A stretch of 64,000 nt of DNA from Oscillospiraceae bacterium (GCA_016298065.1 JAEDDN010000005.1:48963-112962), one strand, 5' to 3'. Shown: positions 1 through 9,171, numbered from the stretch's first letter. Notes: a model not told the origin generated them from the sequence alone. Translations and numbers: made by a program.

Positions 1-1
1 T

Positions 2-157
2 TCGGGACTTGCCGAAACAGGCGGACATTCTAAGGAAATTATTGCCGAGGGAATAGTTTGTGTAAACGGCGAGGTTTGTCTTGCCAGAGGAAAAAAGCTT
101 TATAACGGCGATATAGTTGAAGTTGAAAATTACAGATTTAAGGTTATAAAGGAATAG
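2..157 (+). CDS. yaaA: S4-domain RNA-binding protein YaaA (C-terminal part)
   Basis: The reading frame is open from the window edge to a TAG stop and gives about 51 residues. They match the second half of an S4 RNA-binding fold: a helix ending in IIAEG, then VNGEV, and the basic turn ARGKKLYNGD, followed by a final strand. The start lies outside the window. In Firmicutes this small protein sits between dnaN and recF, and recF follows here after 28 bp, so the window begins just downstream of the dnaA-dnaN region and close to the replication origin. The exact cellular role of YaaA is not well defined; ribosome-related RNA binding is the usual inference. Confidence 0.8.
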   Translation, partial: SGLAETGGHSKEIIAEGIVCVNGEVCLARGKKLYNGDIVEVENYRFKVIKE

Positions 158-185
158 TTTTTTAAAGCGGTAATAAGGTGGCAGT

Positions 186-1307
186 ATGATAATAAAAAAA
201 CTTAAACTTAAAAATTATCGCAATATTTCTAAAATAACCCTATCGCCCTGTGAAAACGTAAATATAATTTACGGCGATAACGCACAGGGAAAAACCAACA
301 TTATAGAGGCTATATGGCTTTTTACCGGAAATACAAGCTTTAGGTCCGCCAATGTTTCGGAGCTAATCGAATTTGAAAAGGATTTTTCTGAAATAAGCCT
401 TGATTTTGAGGATAAACAAAGACCTCAAAATGCAAAAATAAAGCTTTATTCCAAAAAAGATATATTTTTAAATAACGTAAAGCTTAAAAAATCAAGCGAG
501 CTTGCAGGTAACTTTTGCTCTGTAATATTTTCGCCGGACGATTTGGAGCTTATTAAGGGAAGCCCTAAAAACCGCAGGCGGTTTTTAGATATGTCAATAT
601 CTCAGATAAAGCCTCAATATATAAACTATCTTGAACAGTATGAAAAGGTTTTAGAGCAAAGAAATGCGCTTTTAAAGGATATGTTAAGGTTTCCTGATTT
701 AAGAGATACCATTTATGTTTGGGATTTACAGCTTGCAAAGTTAGGTACGGTAATTTCAATATACCGCAAGGATTATGTAAAAAAGCTCGGTAAAATCGCA
801 GAAAATATTTATTTAAAGCTTTCTTCAAATACCGAAAAATTTAAAATAGACTATATTTCCTCTGTTTTTGAAAATTTAGATGACCTTAAAGTTTACGGCA
901 AAGAGGAAGTAGATTTTTATTTTAATAAGTTAAATAGCTCTTTAGAGCTTGATATAAAAAGAGGTTATACCTCCTTTGGTATACACCGAGATGATTTAGA
1001 TGTTTTTATAAACGGCATTTCGGCTAAAAGCTACGGCTCTCAGGGTCAGCAAAGAAGCTGTGTACTAACCTTAAAGCTTGCCGAAGCGGATTTAATAAAA
1101 GCTATTATCGGCGAAAGCCCTATAATACTTTTAGACGACGTTATGAGCGAGCTTGATATAAAAAGACAAAACTATATTTTAAATCACGTTAAAAAAAGAC
1201 AGGTGTTTATAACCTGTTGTGATATATCAAATACTGTCAATTTAAAAGAGGGTAAAATCTTTAAAATAAAAGACGGCAGCATAATAAGCGAGGAAACGAT
1301 AAGTTAA
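186..1307 (+). CDS. recF: DNA replication and repair protein RecF
   Basis: This 373-residue cytoplasmic SMC-like ATPase helps load RecA onto gapped single-stranded DNA. Walker A (GDNAQGKTN) is at about residues 30-38, the ABC-type signature is in SQGQQRS, and Walker B is in PIILLDDVMSELD near residue 320. Length is normal for RecF. ATG at 186 is preceded by AAGGTGG at a suitable distance. It lies between yaaA and remB and abuts remB with no gap, so the three are probably co-transcribed and translationally coupled. Confidence 0.97.
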   Translation: MIIKKLKLKNYRNISKITLSPCENVNIIYGDNAQGKTNIIEAIWLFTGNTSFRSANVSELIEFEKDFSEISLDFEDKQRPQNAKIKLYSKKDIFLNNVKLKKSSELAGNFCSVIFSPDDLELIKGSPKNRRRFLDMSISQIKPQYINYLEQYEKVLEQRNALLKDMLRFPDLRDTIYVWDLQLAKLGTVISIYRKDYVKKLGKIAENIYLKLSSNTEKFKIDYISSVFENLDDLKVYGKEEVDFYFNKLNSSLELDIKRGYTSFGIHRDDLDVFINGISAKSYGSQGQQRSCVLTLKLAEADLIKAIIGESPIILLDDVMSELDIKRQNYILNHVKKRQVFITCCDISNTVNLKEGKIFKIKDGSIISEETIS

Positions 1308-1589
1308 ATGTATTTATATCTCGGAAAAGACACTGTTTTACAGGCAAAGGATATTATAGGGATATTTGACCTTGAAAAATCCACTGTCTCAAATCATACA
1401 AAAAGCTTTTTATCAAAGGCGACAAAGGCTGATATAGTAGAAAATGTTTCTTACGATATGCCAAAATCGTTTATTGTCTTTGACACCGATAATAAACGCA
1501 AAATAAGGCATAAAAACCACAGGGTATATATTTCTCCCATATCAACTCAAACGCTTTTAAAAAGGTTAAAAAACGAGGTTAATATATAA
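1308..1589 (+). CDS. remB: RemB/YaaB-like regulator (DUF370)
   Basis: The product has 93 residues and starts MYLYLGKDTV, the typical beginning of the DUF370/RemB family, with a conserved DLE segment and a basic RKIRHKN stretch before VYISPIS. In Bacillus the paralogues RemA and RemB affect extracellular matrix gene expression; RemA binds DNA, while the action of RemB is less clear. Its ATG directly follows the recF stop codon, so it has no separate promoter and is likely read by coupling. The slot between recF and gyrB is the one the family occupies in Bacillus and Clostridia. Confidence 0.9.
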   Translation: MYLYLGKDTVLQAKDIIGIFDLEKSTVSNHTKSFLSKATKADIVENVSYDMPKSFIVFDTDNKRKIRHKNHRVYISPISTQTLLKRLKNEVNI

Positions 1590-1643
1590 GATACGCCGTT
1601 TTATTACGGTTTGGCGCATTAGCGCATTTGGAGGTTTTTATTT

Positions 1644-3572
1644 ATGGCTAAACAAAATCAAAGCTACGACGAAAATCAAATACAGGTTTTGGAAGGACTT
1701 GAAGCAGTACGAAAAAGACCGGGTATGTATATCGGTTCAACAGGTCCGAGAGGACTTCACCACTTAGTTTACGAGATAGTGGACAACGCTATCGACGAAG
1801 CGCTCGCAGGTTACTGTACCGAGATAAATGTTGAAATTTTACCCGACAACATTATAAGAGTTACCGATAACGGACGTGGTATTCCTACAGGTATTCACCC
1901 TAAGGAAAAGATTAGTGCGGCTACGGTTGTTTATACAATACTTCACGCAGGCGGTAAATTCGGCGGCGGCGGATATAAGGTTGCAGGCGGTTTGCACGGT
2001 GTTGGTGCGTCGGTTGTTAACGCCTTGAGCGAATATCTTGAGCTTACCGTTTATAACGGCGAAAATATATTTTTCCAGAGATTTGAAAGAGGTCACTACG
2101 ACGAGCCTATAAAAATTATCGGCGAAACCTCAAAAACAGGTACTTCCGTTGCGTTTAAGGCTGACGACGAAATCTTTGAAACCACAGTATACGAGTACGA
2201 GGTACTCTTAAAGCGTTTAAGAGAGCAGGCATTTTTAAATGCGGGTATAAAGATTATTTTAAGCGATTTAAGAGACCCCGATAACACTGTAACCGAAACA
2301 TTGCAATATGAGGGCGGTATAAAGAGCTTTGTAGAGCATATCCACAAGACAAAACAACTTGAGGTATTGCACGACGAGGTTATATTCGTAAGACAGGAAA
2401 ATAACGACTCTATAGCAGAGGTAGCCTTACAGTATAACAACAGCTATAACGAGCTTATATTATCCTTTGCAAACAACATTCATACCGTAGACGGCGGTAT
2501 GCACGAAACAGGCTTTAAAAACGCTCTGACAAAGGTAATAAACGAATACGGCAAAAAGCATAACTTTATTAAGGAAAACGATCCTAAGCTTACGGGCGAC
2601 GACGTAAGAGAAGGTCTTACCGCAATAATTTCGGTTAAGCTTACCGACTGTGAATTTGAAGGACAAACCAAAGGCAAGCTCGGAAATCCCGAAGCAAAAC
2701 CGCTGGTTGAAAAGTTAATAAACGAAGGACTTACAAACTATCTCGAAGAAAATCCGACCGTTGCAAAGGCGATTATGGAAAAAGCTCAAATTGCCCAAAA
2801 AGCAAGAGAGGAAGCAAGAAAAGCAAGAGAGCTTACCAGAAGAAAATCTGCACTTGCTTCGTCGTCTTTGCCGGGTAAGCTTGCCGACTGTTCGGATAAG
2901 GATTCGACCTATACCGAAATATATATCGTCGAGGGAGACTCTGCGGGCGGTTCCGCAAAAACAGGACGTGACAGACGTTTCCAAGCTATTTTACCGCTTT
3001 GGGGTAAAATGTTAAACGTAGAAAAAGCAAGACTTGACAAGGTATATAACAACGAAAAGCTCATGCCTGTTGTAATTGCTTTGGGTACCGGTATCGGAGA
3101 CGACTTTGATATAACAAAGCTCCGTTACGGAAAGGTTATCATTATGGCGGATGCCGATGTTGACGGCTCGCATATCAGAACTTTGCTTTTAACCTTCTTC
3201 TTTAGATTTATGAGACCGCTTATCGAAAACGGCAACATATATATCGCTCAACCGCCGCTTTACAAGCTTTCAAGAGGTAAACAGGTAAGATACGCTTATA
3301 CCGACGCTCAAAGAGATACCTATTTAAAGGAGCTTGCAGGCGAAAACAACCTAAAGGTAGAAATTCAGCGTTACAAAGGTTTGGGTGAAATGAACCCCGA
3401 TCAGCTTTGGGAAACAACCTTAAACCCCGAAAACCGCACAATGATAAGGGTAGAGATGGAGGACGCAGTAAGCGCCGACGAGATATTTACCATTCTTATG
3501 GGCGAAAAGGTTGAGCCCAGACGTGAGTTTATCGAGAAAAATGCTAAATATGTTGAAAACCTTGATATATAA
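1644..3572 (+). CDS. gyrB: DNA gyrase subunit B
   Basis: This is the 642-residue ATPase subunit of DNA gyrase, which introduces negative supercoils together with GyrA. It has the GHKL ATPase domain with EIVDNAIDEALAG and the glycine-rich ATP lid GGKFGGGGYKVAGGLHGVG. The transducer segment QTKGKLG, the TOPRIM motif EGDSAGGSAKTGRD and the metal-binding DADVDG complete the pattern. There is no insertion of the kind found in proteobacterial GyrB. ATG at 1644 follows a TTTGGAGG Shine-Dalgarno. The 54-bp gap after remB holds no obvious terminator, so read-through from recF-remB is possible. Confidence 0.98.
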   Translation: MAKQNQSYDENQIQVLEGLEAVRKRPGMYIGSTGPRGLHHLVYEIVDNAIDEALAGYCTEINVEILPDNIIRVTDNGRGIPTGIHPKEKISAATVVYTILHAGGKFGGGGYKVAGGLHGVGASVVNALSEYLELTVYNGENIFFQRFERGHYDEPIKIIGETSKTGTSVAFKADDEIFETTVYEYEVLLKRLREQAFLNAGIKIILSDLRDPDNTVTETLQYEGGIKSFVEHIHKTKQLEVLHDEVIFVRQENNDSIAEVALQYNNSYNELILSFANNIHTVDGGMHETGFKNALTKVINEYGKKHNFIKENDPKLTGDDVREGLTAIISVKLTDCEFEGQTKGKLGNPEAKPLVEKLINEGLTNYLEENPTVAKAIMEKAQIAQKAREEARKARELTRRKSALASSSLPGKLADCSDKDSTYTEIYIVEGDSAGGSAKTGRDRRFQAILPLWGKMLNVEKARLDKVYNNEKLMPVVIALGTGIGDDFDITKLRYGKVIIMADADVDGSHIRTLLLTFFFRFMRPLIENGNIYIAQPPLYKLSRGKQVRYAYTDAQRDTYLKELAGENNLKVEIQRYKGLGEMNPDQLWETTLNPENRTMIRVEMEDAVSADEIFTILMGEKVEPRREFIEKNAKYVENLDI

Positions 3573-3587
3573 CCGAAAGGAAATAAA

Positions 3588-4262
3588 ATGGAATTAAATA
3601 ACGAAAATAAGCCTCAAAACGAGGATATTAACCTATCACCCGAAGAGGAGTTAAAAAATGTGAGCCAAGGCGTTGTGGGCGATTCCTTTTCAGAGATAGG
3701 CGATATTCCGGCGACAGAGGACGAAGACTTAAAAAACCGTTTTGATGCTGCCGACGGTATTGAGGTAGAATATGCCTTTAATGGCGAACAGGTAAAGAAA
3801 GCGCTTAAAATTTTCCAAAAGCATACCCTTTATAAAAAATATTTAATTTACACCTTGCTTTTGGCGCTAATGCTTATACTTTACGTTTACAGACTTGCCA
3901 CAAACTACTCAAAAGCAAACTTATTTATGGCTATACTTTGCGTTATAGTAATTTTATTTGTTTGGTATGTGCCCTTAACTCATATAAGACAAATCGCAAA
4001 GGGAGTAGAGGCGTCTGGGCTTTCGGATACCTTTAAGATAACCTTTTATGACGAGGGTATTAAGCTCGGTGAGGGCGAAAGCAGTACGGTATTTATGTAT
4101 GAAACCGAGCCGCTTAAAGCGTGGGAAACAGACGATATGTTTGTAATAGGCTACGCAAAGGAAAGAGTTTTTGCAATACCTAAAAGCTATTGTGAAGATA
4201 ATACCGAAAAAATATCCTTGATTTTGCAAAACGGACTAAAGGAAAAATATAAAAGACTGTAA
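3588..4262 (+). CDS. YcxB-like two-helix membrane protein between gyrB and gyrA
   Basis: The product has 224 residues. An acidic, low-complexity N-terminal stretch of about 60 residues is followed by two membrane segments (around residues 85-105 and 113-133), and then a beta-rich C-terminal domain resembling the YcxB-like family (FYDEGIKLGEGES, then VFAIPKS). No catalytic motif is visible. It starts 15 bp after gyrB with an AAAGGAA ribosome site and ends 32 bp before gyrA, so it is co-transcribed with both gyrase subunits. YcxB-like proteins have no established function; any link to supercoiling is inference from position only. Confidence 0.75.
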   Translation: MELNNENKPQNEDINLSPEEELKNVSQGVVGDSFSEIGDIPATEDEDLKNRFDAADGIEVEYAFNGEQVKKALKIFQKHTLYKKYLIYTLLLALMLILYVYRLATNYSKANLFMAILCVIVILFVWYVPLTHIRQIAKGVEASGLSDTFKITFYDEGIKLGEGESSTVFMYETEPLKAWETDDMFVIGYAKERVFAIPKSYCEDNTEKISLILQNGLKEKYKRL

Positions 4263-4294
4263 AAACGGTTTATATTTAATTGAGGTGAATTAAA

Positions 4295-6856
4295 TTGTAT
4301 AACATAGAAAGCACAAATCTTATAAACAGAGATATAGAAAAAGAAATGAGAAAATCGTTTCTCGATTACTCTATGTCGGTTATCGTAAGCCGTGCGCTTC
4401 CCGATGTGCGTGACGGACTAAAGCCTGTTCACAGAAGAATACTTTATACAATGCACGAGGCAGGACTTACTGCCGATAAAAAATACTTAAAGTGTGCCGC
4501 TACCGTCGGTGACGTTTTGGGTAAATACCACCCTCACGGCGACGCTTCGGTTTATGATGCGCTTGTTCGTTTGGCACAGGATTTCTCGCTTAGATATCCG
4601 CTGGTTGACGGTCAGGGTAACTTCGGTAGTATCGACGGAGACCCCCCGGCTGCTTACCGTTATACCGAGTCGAGAATGAGTAAGATTTCTCAGGAGCTTC
4701 TCACCGATATAGACAAAGAAACAGTTGACTTTATGTCAAACTACGACGACCGTTTACAAGAGCCTACCGTTTTGCCTTCACGTTTTCCAAACCTTTTGGT
4801 AAACGGCTCAACAGGTATTGCCGTAGGTATGGCTACAAATATACCGCCGCATAACTTAACCGAGGTTATCGACGCCGTAAACTTTGTTATAGATAATCCC
4901 GACGCAGAGCTTGCGGACATTATGGACTACATAAAAGGTCCCGACTTCCCCACAGGCGGTATTATAATGGGCTATGCAGGTATAAGAGCTGCGTATGCTA
5001 CAGGTCGTGGCAAGGTAACCTTGCGAGGCAGAGCCGAAATAGAGGAACAGAAAAACGGCAGATTTAAAATAATCATCAGCGAAATACCGTATATGGTCAA
5101 TAAAGCAAGACTTATCCAGTCGATAGCTCAGCTTGCAAAGGATAAGAGAATTGACGGTATTTCCGATTTAAACGACGAGTCGGATAAGGTTGGAATGAGA
5201 ATAGTTATCGACCTAAAGCGTGACGCTAATCCGCAGGTTGTGTTAAATCAGCTTTACCGCTACAGTCAGCTTCAGGATACTGTCGGCATTATACTTTTGG
5301 CTCTTCACGACGGCCAGCCTAAGATAATGTCGCTTAGGGAAATATTAGACCACTATATTGACTTCCAGTGTGAAGTAATTGAGAGAAGAACAAGGTTTGA
5401 GCTTAAAAAAGCAAAAGACAGAGCGCATATCTTAGAGGGCTTAAAAATTGCGCTTGATTATATAGACGAGGTAATTTCCATTATACGTGCGTCAGCCGAC
5501 CAGCCGAGCGCAAAGGTGGCACTTATCGAGCGTTTCGGCTTAAGCGAAGCACAAGCCTCTGCTATAGTTGCTATGCGTTTAGGACAGCTTTCAGGTCTTG
5601 AAAGACACAAGATAGAGGACGAGTTAAACGCTTTGCACGAAAAGATAAAAGAGCTCGAAGCAATTTTAGGCGACCATCAGCTTGTGCTCGACATAATAAA
5701 GAAAGAATTAACCGAGCTTAAAAACCGTTACGGCGACGAAAGAAGAACCGCTATAGAAATGGTAAGCGGCGAGGTTGATATTGAGGACCTTATTCCTGAA
5801 GAAGAATGTGCCGTAACGCTTACACACTTCGGTTACGTTAAGCGTATGCCTGTTGACGTTTATAAGACTCAAAAACGTGGCGGACGTGGCGTTTCGGGTA
5901 TGACTCAGCGTGAAGAGGACTTTGTAGAGGAGCTATTTATAAGCTCAACTCACGATTATGTGCTGTTTATCACCAACAGAGGCAGAATGCATAGGTTAAA
6001 ATGCTATCAAATCCCCGAGGGCAGCAGAACCTCAAAGGGCACCAATGTTGTAAACCTATTGCAGCTTGAGCCTGACGAAAAGATAGCATATATGATAAAC
6101 GTACACGACTTTGACCCCGACAAGTATCTTGTTATGGTTACCAGAAAAGGTCTTATAAAGCGTACAAAGCTTGAAGCTTACAAGAATATAAGAAGAAGCG
6201 GTCTTATCGCCATAGGACTTAATGAGGACGACGAGCTTGCTTTTGCTAAGCTCACAAACGGCTCTCACGAGCTTCTTATCGCTACACACAACGGTATGAG
6301 CATTCGCATTAACGAAAATGACGCTCGTCCGCTTTCGAGAACTGCAAGAGGAGTTAGAGCGATTAAGCTTCGTGGCGACGACTACATTGTAGGACTTGCA
6401 AGACTTAGAGAAAATGCAACCGTTATGACCGTTACCGATAAGGGTCAGGGCAGAAGAACGGCTATTGAGGATTATCGCTTGCAGTCAAGAGGCGGTTTCG
6501 GTAAGATTAACTATAAGGTAAACGACATAAAGGGCTACGTTGCAGGAATTAAGGTTGTTGACGATACCGACGACTTAATGCTTATAGCAGATGACGGCAT
6601 TATTATCCGTATCAGAGTAAGCGACGTAAACGTTATGTCAAGATACGCTTCGGGTGTTAGAGTTATGAGACTTGTAGAGGATTCAAAGGTTGTGTCCTTT
6701 GCAAGAGCAGAGCACGACGATACTAAGGAAATCGAGCAGGTAGAACAGGCTACAGAGGACGTAGACGAAAACGAAATAAAGAAACTTCAAGAGCTTGAAA
6801 AAGAGCTTGACGCTAAGTCCGAGCAGGCTGACGATGAGGAAGAAACCGAAGAATAA
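4295..6856 (+). CDS. gyrA: DNA gyrase subunit A
   Basis: This 853-residue subunit cuts and rejoins DNA in the gyrase heterotetramer. The catalytic tyrosine is Tyr123 in RYTES. The C-terminal beta-pinwheel has a GyrA-box (QKRGGRG), which marks it as GyrA and not ParC. It ends in a long acidic tail. The start is TTG at 4295 with GAGGTGA upstream. In the quinolone-determining region HPHGDAS, the residue aligned with E. coli Ser83 is Ala84, while the residue aligned with Asp87 is kept. A strong terminator follows 16 bp after the stop. Confidence 0.98.
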   Translation: MYNIESTNLINRDIEKEMRKSFLDYSMSVIVSRALPDVRDGLKPVHRRILYTMHEAGLTADKKYLKCAATVGDVLGKYHPHGDASVYDALVRLAQDFSLRYPLVDGQGNFGSIDGDPPAAYRYTESRMSKISQELLTDIDKETVDFMSNYDDRLQEPTVLPSRFPNLLVNGSTGIAVGMATNIPPHNLTEVIDAVNFVIDNPDAELADIMDYIKGPDFPTGGIIMGYAGIRAAYATGRGKVTLRGRAEIEEQKNGRFKIIISEIPYMVNKARLIQSIAQLAKDKRIDGISDLNDESDKVGMRIVIDLKRDANPQVVLNQLYRYSQLQDTVGIILLALHDGQPKIMSLREILDHYIDFQCEVIERRTRFELKKAKDRAHILEGLKIALDYIDEVISIIRASADQPSAKVALIERFGLSEAQASAIVAMRLGQLSGLERHKIEDELNALHEKIKELEAILGDHQLVLDIIKKELTELKNRYGDERRTAIEMVSGEVDIEDLIPEEECAVTLTHFGYVKRMPVDVYKTQKRGGRGVSGMTQREEDFVEELFISSTHDYVLFITNRGRMHRLKCYQIPEGSRTSKGTNVVNLLQLEPDEKIAYMINVHDFDPDKYLVMVTRKGLIKRTKLEAYKNIRRSGLIAIGLNEDDELAFAKLTNGSHELLIATHNGMSIRINENDARPLSRTARGVRAIKLRGDDYIVGLARLRENATVMTVTDKGQGRRTAIEDYRLQSRGGFGKINYKVNDIKGYVAGIKVVDDTDDLMLIADDGIIIRIRVSDVNVMSRYASGVRVMRLVEDSKVVSFARAEHDDTKEIEQVEQATEDVDENEIKKLQELEKELDAKSEQADDEEETEE

Positions 6857-6871
6857 GTAAAAAAATAAGTA

Positions 6872-6906
6872 AAAGACCGAAGTTTTACAGCTTCGGTCTT
6901 TTTTGT
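6872..6906 (+). terminator. Rho-independent terminator after gyrA
   Basis: An 11-bp stem (AAAGACCGAAG paired with CTTCGGTCTTT) with an 8-nt loop is followed by a run of T. It closes the recF-gyrA transcription unit. Confidence 0.9.
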
Positions 6907-7012
6907 GTTTTACACCACTTGTAATATAAAATATAGGTGAGGTTTTAAAACCATACACCACCTAAAAGGTAAAAACAAAGGTGGTTTTTAAAGGAACACA
7001 CCACTTGCCCTC

Positions 7013-7100
7013 GCTGTCATTTAAGAGCGTAGCGAAGAATCTTAGGCTCCTTTGTGTAAAGGGAGCTGTCAGCGTAGCTGACTGAGGGATTGTTAAAGTG
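7013..7100 (+). repeat. Dispersed intergenic repeat, partial copy A
   Basis: This copy contains the core words GAGCGTAGCGAAGAATC, GGCTCCTTTG, AAGGGAGCTGTCAGCG and AGCTGACTGAGGGATTG. The same words occur at 14.7 kb, 17.1 kb and, on the other strand, 35.5 kb. AGCTGTCAGCGTAGCTGAC is itself a short palindrome that would fold as RNA or single-stranded DNA. No open frame or transposase is associated. Upstream, 6907-7012 is AT-rich and contains repeated CACCACCT/AGGTGG words but no gene. Confidence 0.8.
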
Positions 7101-7252
7101 CGCTCAAGTTAAGTTTTACTAAGGGATTGTTTTTTAACTTTCCCGCTTACCTTAAAAAACACCCAAAAAACAGGAATATATTACCTACCCTTTTGCATAT
7201 ACATTTATATAGTGGCAACTTTTTTGCACTATATATTAAAAGGAAGGGTAGT

Positions 7253-7729
7253 ATGTTTAAAAAAATCATTTCAAAAAGCTATGTGTGGGGAGCTTTTATT
7301 CTTGTGCTTTGCGCCGTTTTGGCAATAAATCTGTTTTACAGAGCAGAAACTTTTGCCGTAGCCACCGAAAACATTGTGCTGTCGGAGCCTGTTTACCAAA
7401 ATAACCAAAGCTCGCCTTGCTATGTGCGCTTGCAGGTGATAAACCCTACCTACACCTCCGACAAGGAAAGCTTTAACCTTTTTATACTTCACACCGATTC
7501 AAAAGAGGGTATCAGAGACGAAAGCTGGACATATTTTGACGGTTACTACTACTATAACACTTCGCTTTCTCCCGGCGAGAGCACTAAACCCCTATACGAC
7601 TTTATTACCAAAAACAAAAAGGCTTTTGCCGAAGATAACTTACATGCAAAAACGATTATTTTCGCTCAAAGTATACCTGTATCAAACGGCAAAAGCCCTA
7701 TAGACGCATTTAATACTCAAAATCAGTAA
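7253..7729 (+). CDS. Small exported protein resembling CalY/TasA-type SipW substrates
   Basis: ATG at 7253 follows AAGGAAGGG and gives 158 residues; an upstream in-frame extension to 7127 has no ribosome site. Residues 1-30 form a basic plus hydrophobic signal anchor. The mature part is rich in Tyr, Ser and Asn and contains the segment SWTYFDGYYYYNTSLSPGES. The order W, DGYYYYN, then L-x-PGE-x-T is typical of camelysin/TasA-like and other SipW-class exported proteins. No SipW-type signal peptidase gene is nearby. The assignment is a motif resemblance only. The gene is single, flanked by repeats, and its 3' end overlaps the convergent minus-strand gene by 7 bp. Confidence 0.6.
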   Translation: MFKKIISKSYVWGAFILVLCAVLAINLFYRAETFAVATENIVLSEPVYQNNQSSPCYVRLQVINPTYTSDKESFNLFILHTDSKEGIRDESWTYFDGYYYYNTSLSPGESTKPLYDFITKNKKAFAEDNLHAKTIIFAQSIPVSNGKSPIDAFNTQNQ

Positions 7730-8031
7730 AAGCATTTATCCAAAGCAGAATATATTATTCCCTCAAGCCCTTTTAACGCAAGCCCGATAAAGCGTATGCT
7801 GTAAGGGATAAAGCCCCCTATCTTATTTACAAGCGAAACTATCGGGGAAATATCGAATTGATACGGCGTATTAAAAATTATACCGCTTAGCTTATCCTCC
7901 ATTAAAAACAGTACATAATCGGACGGACTTATATATTTTTGCATAGATAAAAAAATTATCGCAAATCCCGACAAAAACATACTTATTACAAGGGTTAGCA
8001 TAAAGGAAAAATATAAATATTTGTACTTCAT
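7723..8031 (-). CDS. Small membrane protein downstream of spoIIP
   Basis: The product has 102 residues. An N-terminal membrane helix (about residues 7-30) is followed by an amphipathic stretch and a second hydrophobic segment near residues 65-90. I do not recognise the family. Its ATG abuts the spoIIP stop codon without any gap, so it is very likely the third gene of a gpr-spoIIP unit and translationally coupled to spoIIP. This position suggests expression in sporulating cells, but that is inference. It is not an obvious frameshift remnant of spoIIP. Confidence 0.6.
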   Translation of the reverse strand: MKYKYLYFSFMLTLVISMFLSGFAIIFLSMQKYISPSDYVLFLMEDKLSGIIFNTPYQFDISPIVSLVNKIGGFIPYSIRFIGLALKGLEGIIYSALDKCFY

Positions 8032-9171
8032 TTAATTTTCTGCCAACAAAACCTTTGCTAAACTACTGCCAAAAAGCTTGGCGGCGTTTACCGCCTCGTC
8101 GAAGGTGTTGGCGTGACCTCCTACTTCAATTAACAGCGCACCTGTTGATAAATCCTGATTGTAAAACCTGTCGTCAAACAGTATTGGCCGCATAAGCGTG
8201 GGGTAATCACTTTCCGCCTGCATTTGAAGCTTGCAGGCAAACGTAAAGTTTTGAGTATAGTTAGGTATTCTGCCTGTACCGTTATCTGCGCAGGAGATAA
8301 TCATTACCTGCGCTGTCTTAACGCCGTTTATCTCGGTGGTCGGCGCTGTTATGGTTGTTTCGTCGTTTACTATTGCGTCACGGTGAATGTCTAAAATCAC
8401 CTTTATAGACGGATATTTCTGAAGATAACTCTTTATCGTTTCTCTGGATTTATCGTAAGCGCCTGTATAAGAGGGATAGTCGTGTAAGGTTTTATCGTGC
8501 ACAACGCAGATACCTGCCTCGGTAAGCTTAGTTGCGATAGCGTCGCCCACCGCTACGGTATTAAAACTGCAGTCGGTCGTCCTTGCGTTATATGCGGTAT
8601 CAAACCAGTCTACGTCGTAGCTTTGGTAGCTTTCGGTAGCGTGAGTATGATAAATTAAAACCTGCGGTTCACCCCCGGTATTTACGTCAAAGGGAAGCGA
8701 GGCGTTTGCAAGGTCTAAAATCTGTTTGGCGGAAAGCGAGGTTTGGTTTCTTACATATCCTGACGATAGCGCTACATACTGCGAGGAGGTGCCTGCAGTA
8801 TAAAGCTTATCTATAATTTTACCTGCTCCCTCGGGCGCAGGCGGTACCGTATCGCTTTCGGGCGAGGTAAGTGTTATTTCGTTCTCATCAGATTTTTTTG
8901 CTACGCTGTCTACTTTTGTGTATACTTCACCTGCGGGCGCTTTCTTAATATCCGCAAGGGTGTTATCGGAAATGGACTTTGCCTCAACCAGCGCAATTCC
9001 GCCGTTAATAAAAGACACTCCCGCAGAGGCAACCACAACCTTGTTAAGTGAGTCTCTTACGGCAGGAAACGCCGTAATACACACCTTAAAGCCGACTAAC
9101 ACCGCCAAGGTTAAGGCGCAAAGCTTAGTAAAGCCCCTAATTACTCGGCTGTGATATTTCTTTTCAAGCAA
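8032..9171 (-). CDS. spoIIP: Stage II sporulation protein P (SpoIIP)
   Basis: SpoIIP is a membrane-anchored amidase and endopeptidase that removes septal peptidoglycan with SpoIID and SpoIIM during forespore engulfment. The protein has an N-terminal membrane anchor, a variable linker of about 130 residues, and a C-terminal hydrolase domain with LIYHTHATES, ILDIHRDA and LIEVGGHANT, which hold the metal-binding His and Glu residues. I chose TTG at 9171 because GAAAGGGA lies 8 nt upstream; a GTG at 9189 is in frame but has no ribosome site. It follows gpr by about 75 bp, the usual pairing in spore formers. Confidence 0.93.
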   Translation of the reverse strand: MLEKKYHSRVIRGFTKLCALTLAVLVGFKVCITAFPAVRDSLNKVVVASAGVSFINGGIALVEAKSISDNTLADIKKAPAGEVYTKVDSVAKKSDENEITLTSPESDTVPPAPEGAGKIIDKLYTAGTSSQYVALSSGYVRNQTSLSAKQILDLANASLPFDVNTGGEPQVLIYHTHATESYQSYDVDWFDTAYNARTTDCSFNTVAVGDAIATKLTEAGICVVHDKTLHDYPSYTGAYDKSRETIKSYLQKYPSIKVILDIHRDAIVNDETTITAPTTEINGVKTAQVMIISCADNGTGRIPNYTQNFTFACKLQMQAESDYPTLMRPILFDDRFYNQDLSTGALLIEVGGHANTFDEAVNAAKLFGSSLAKVLLAEN

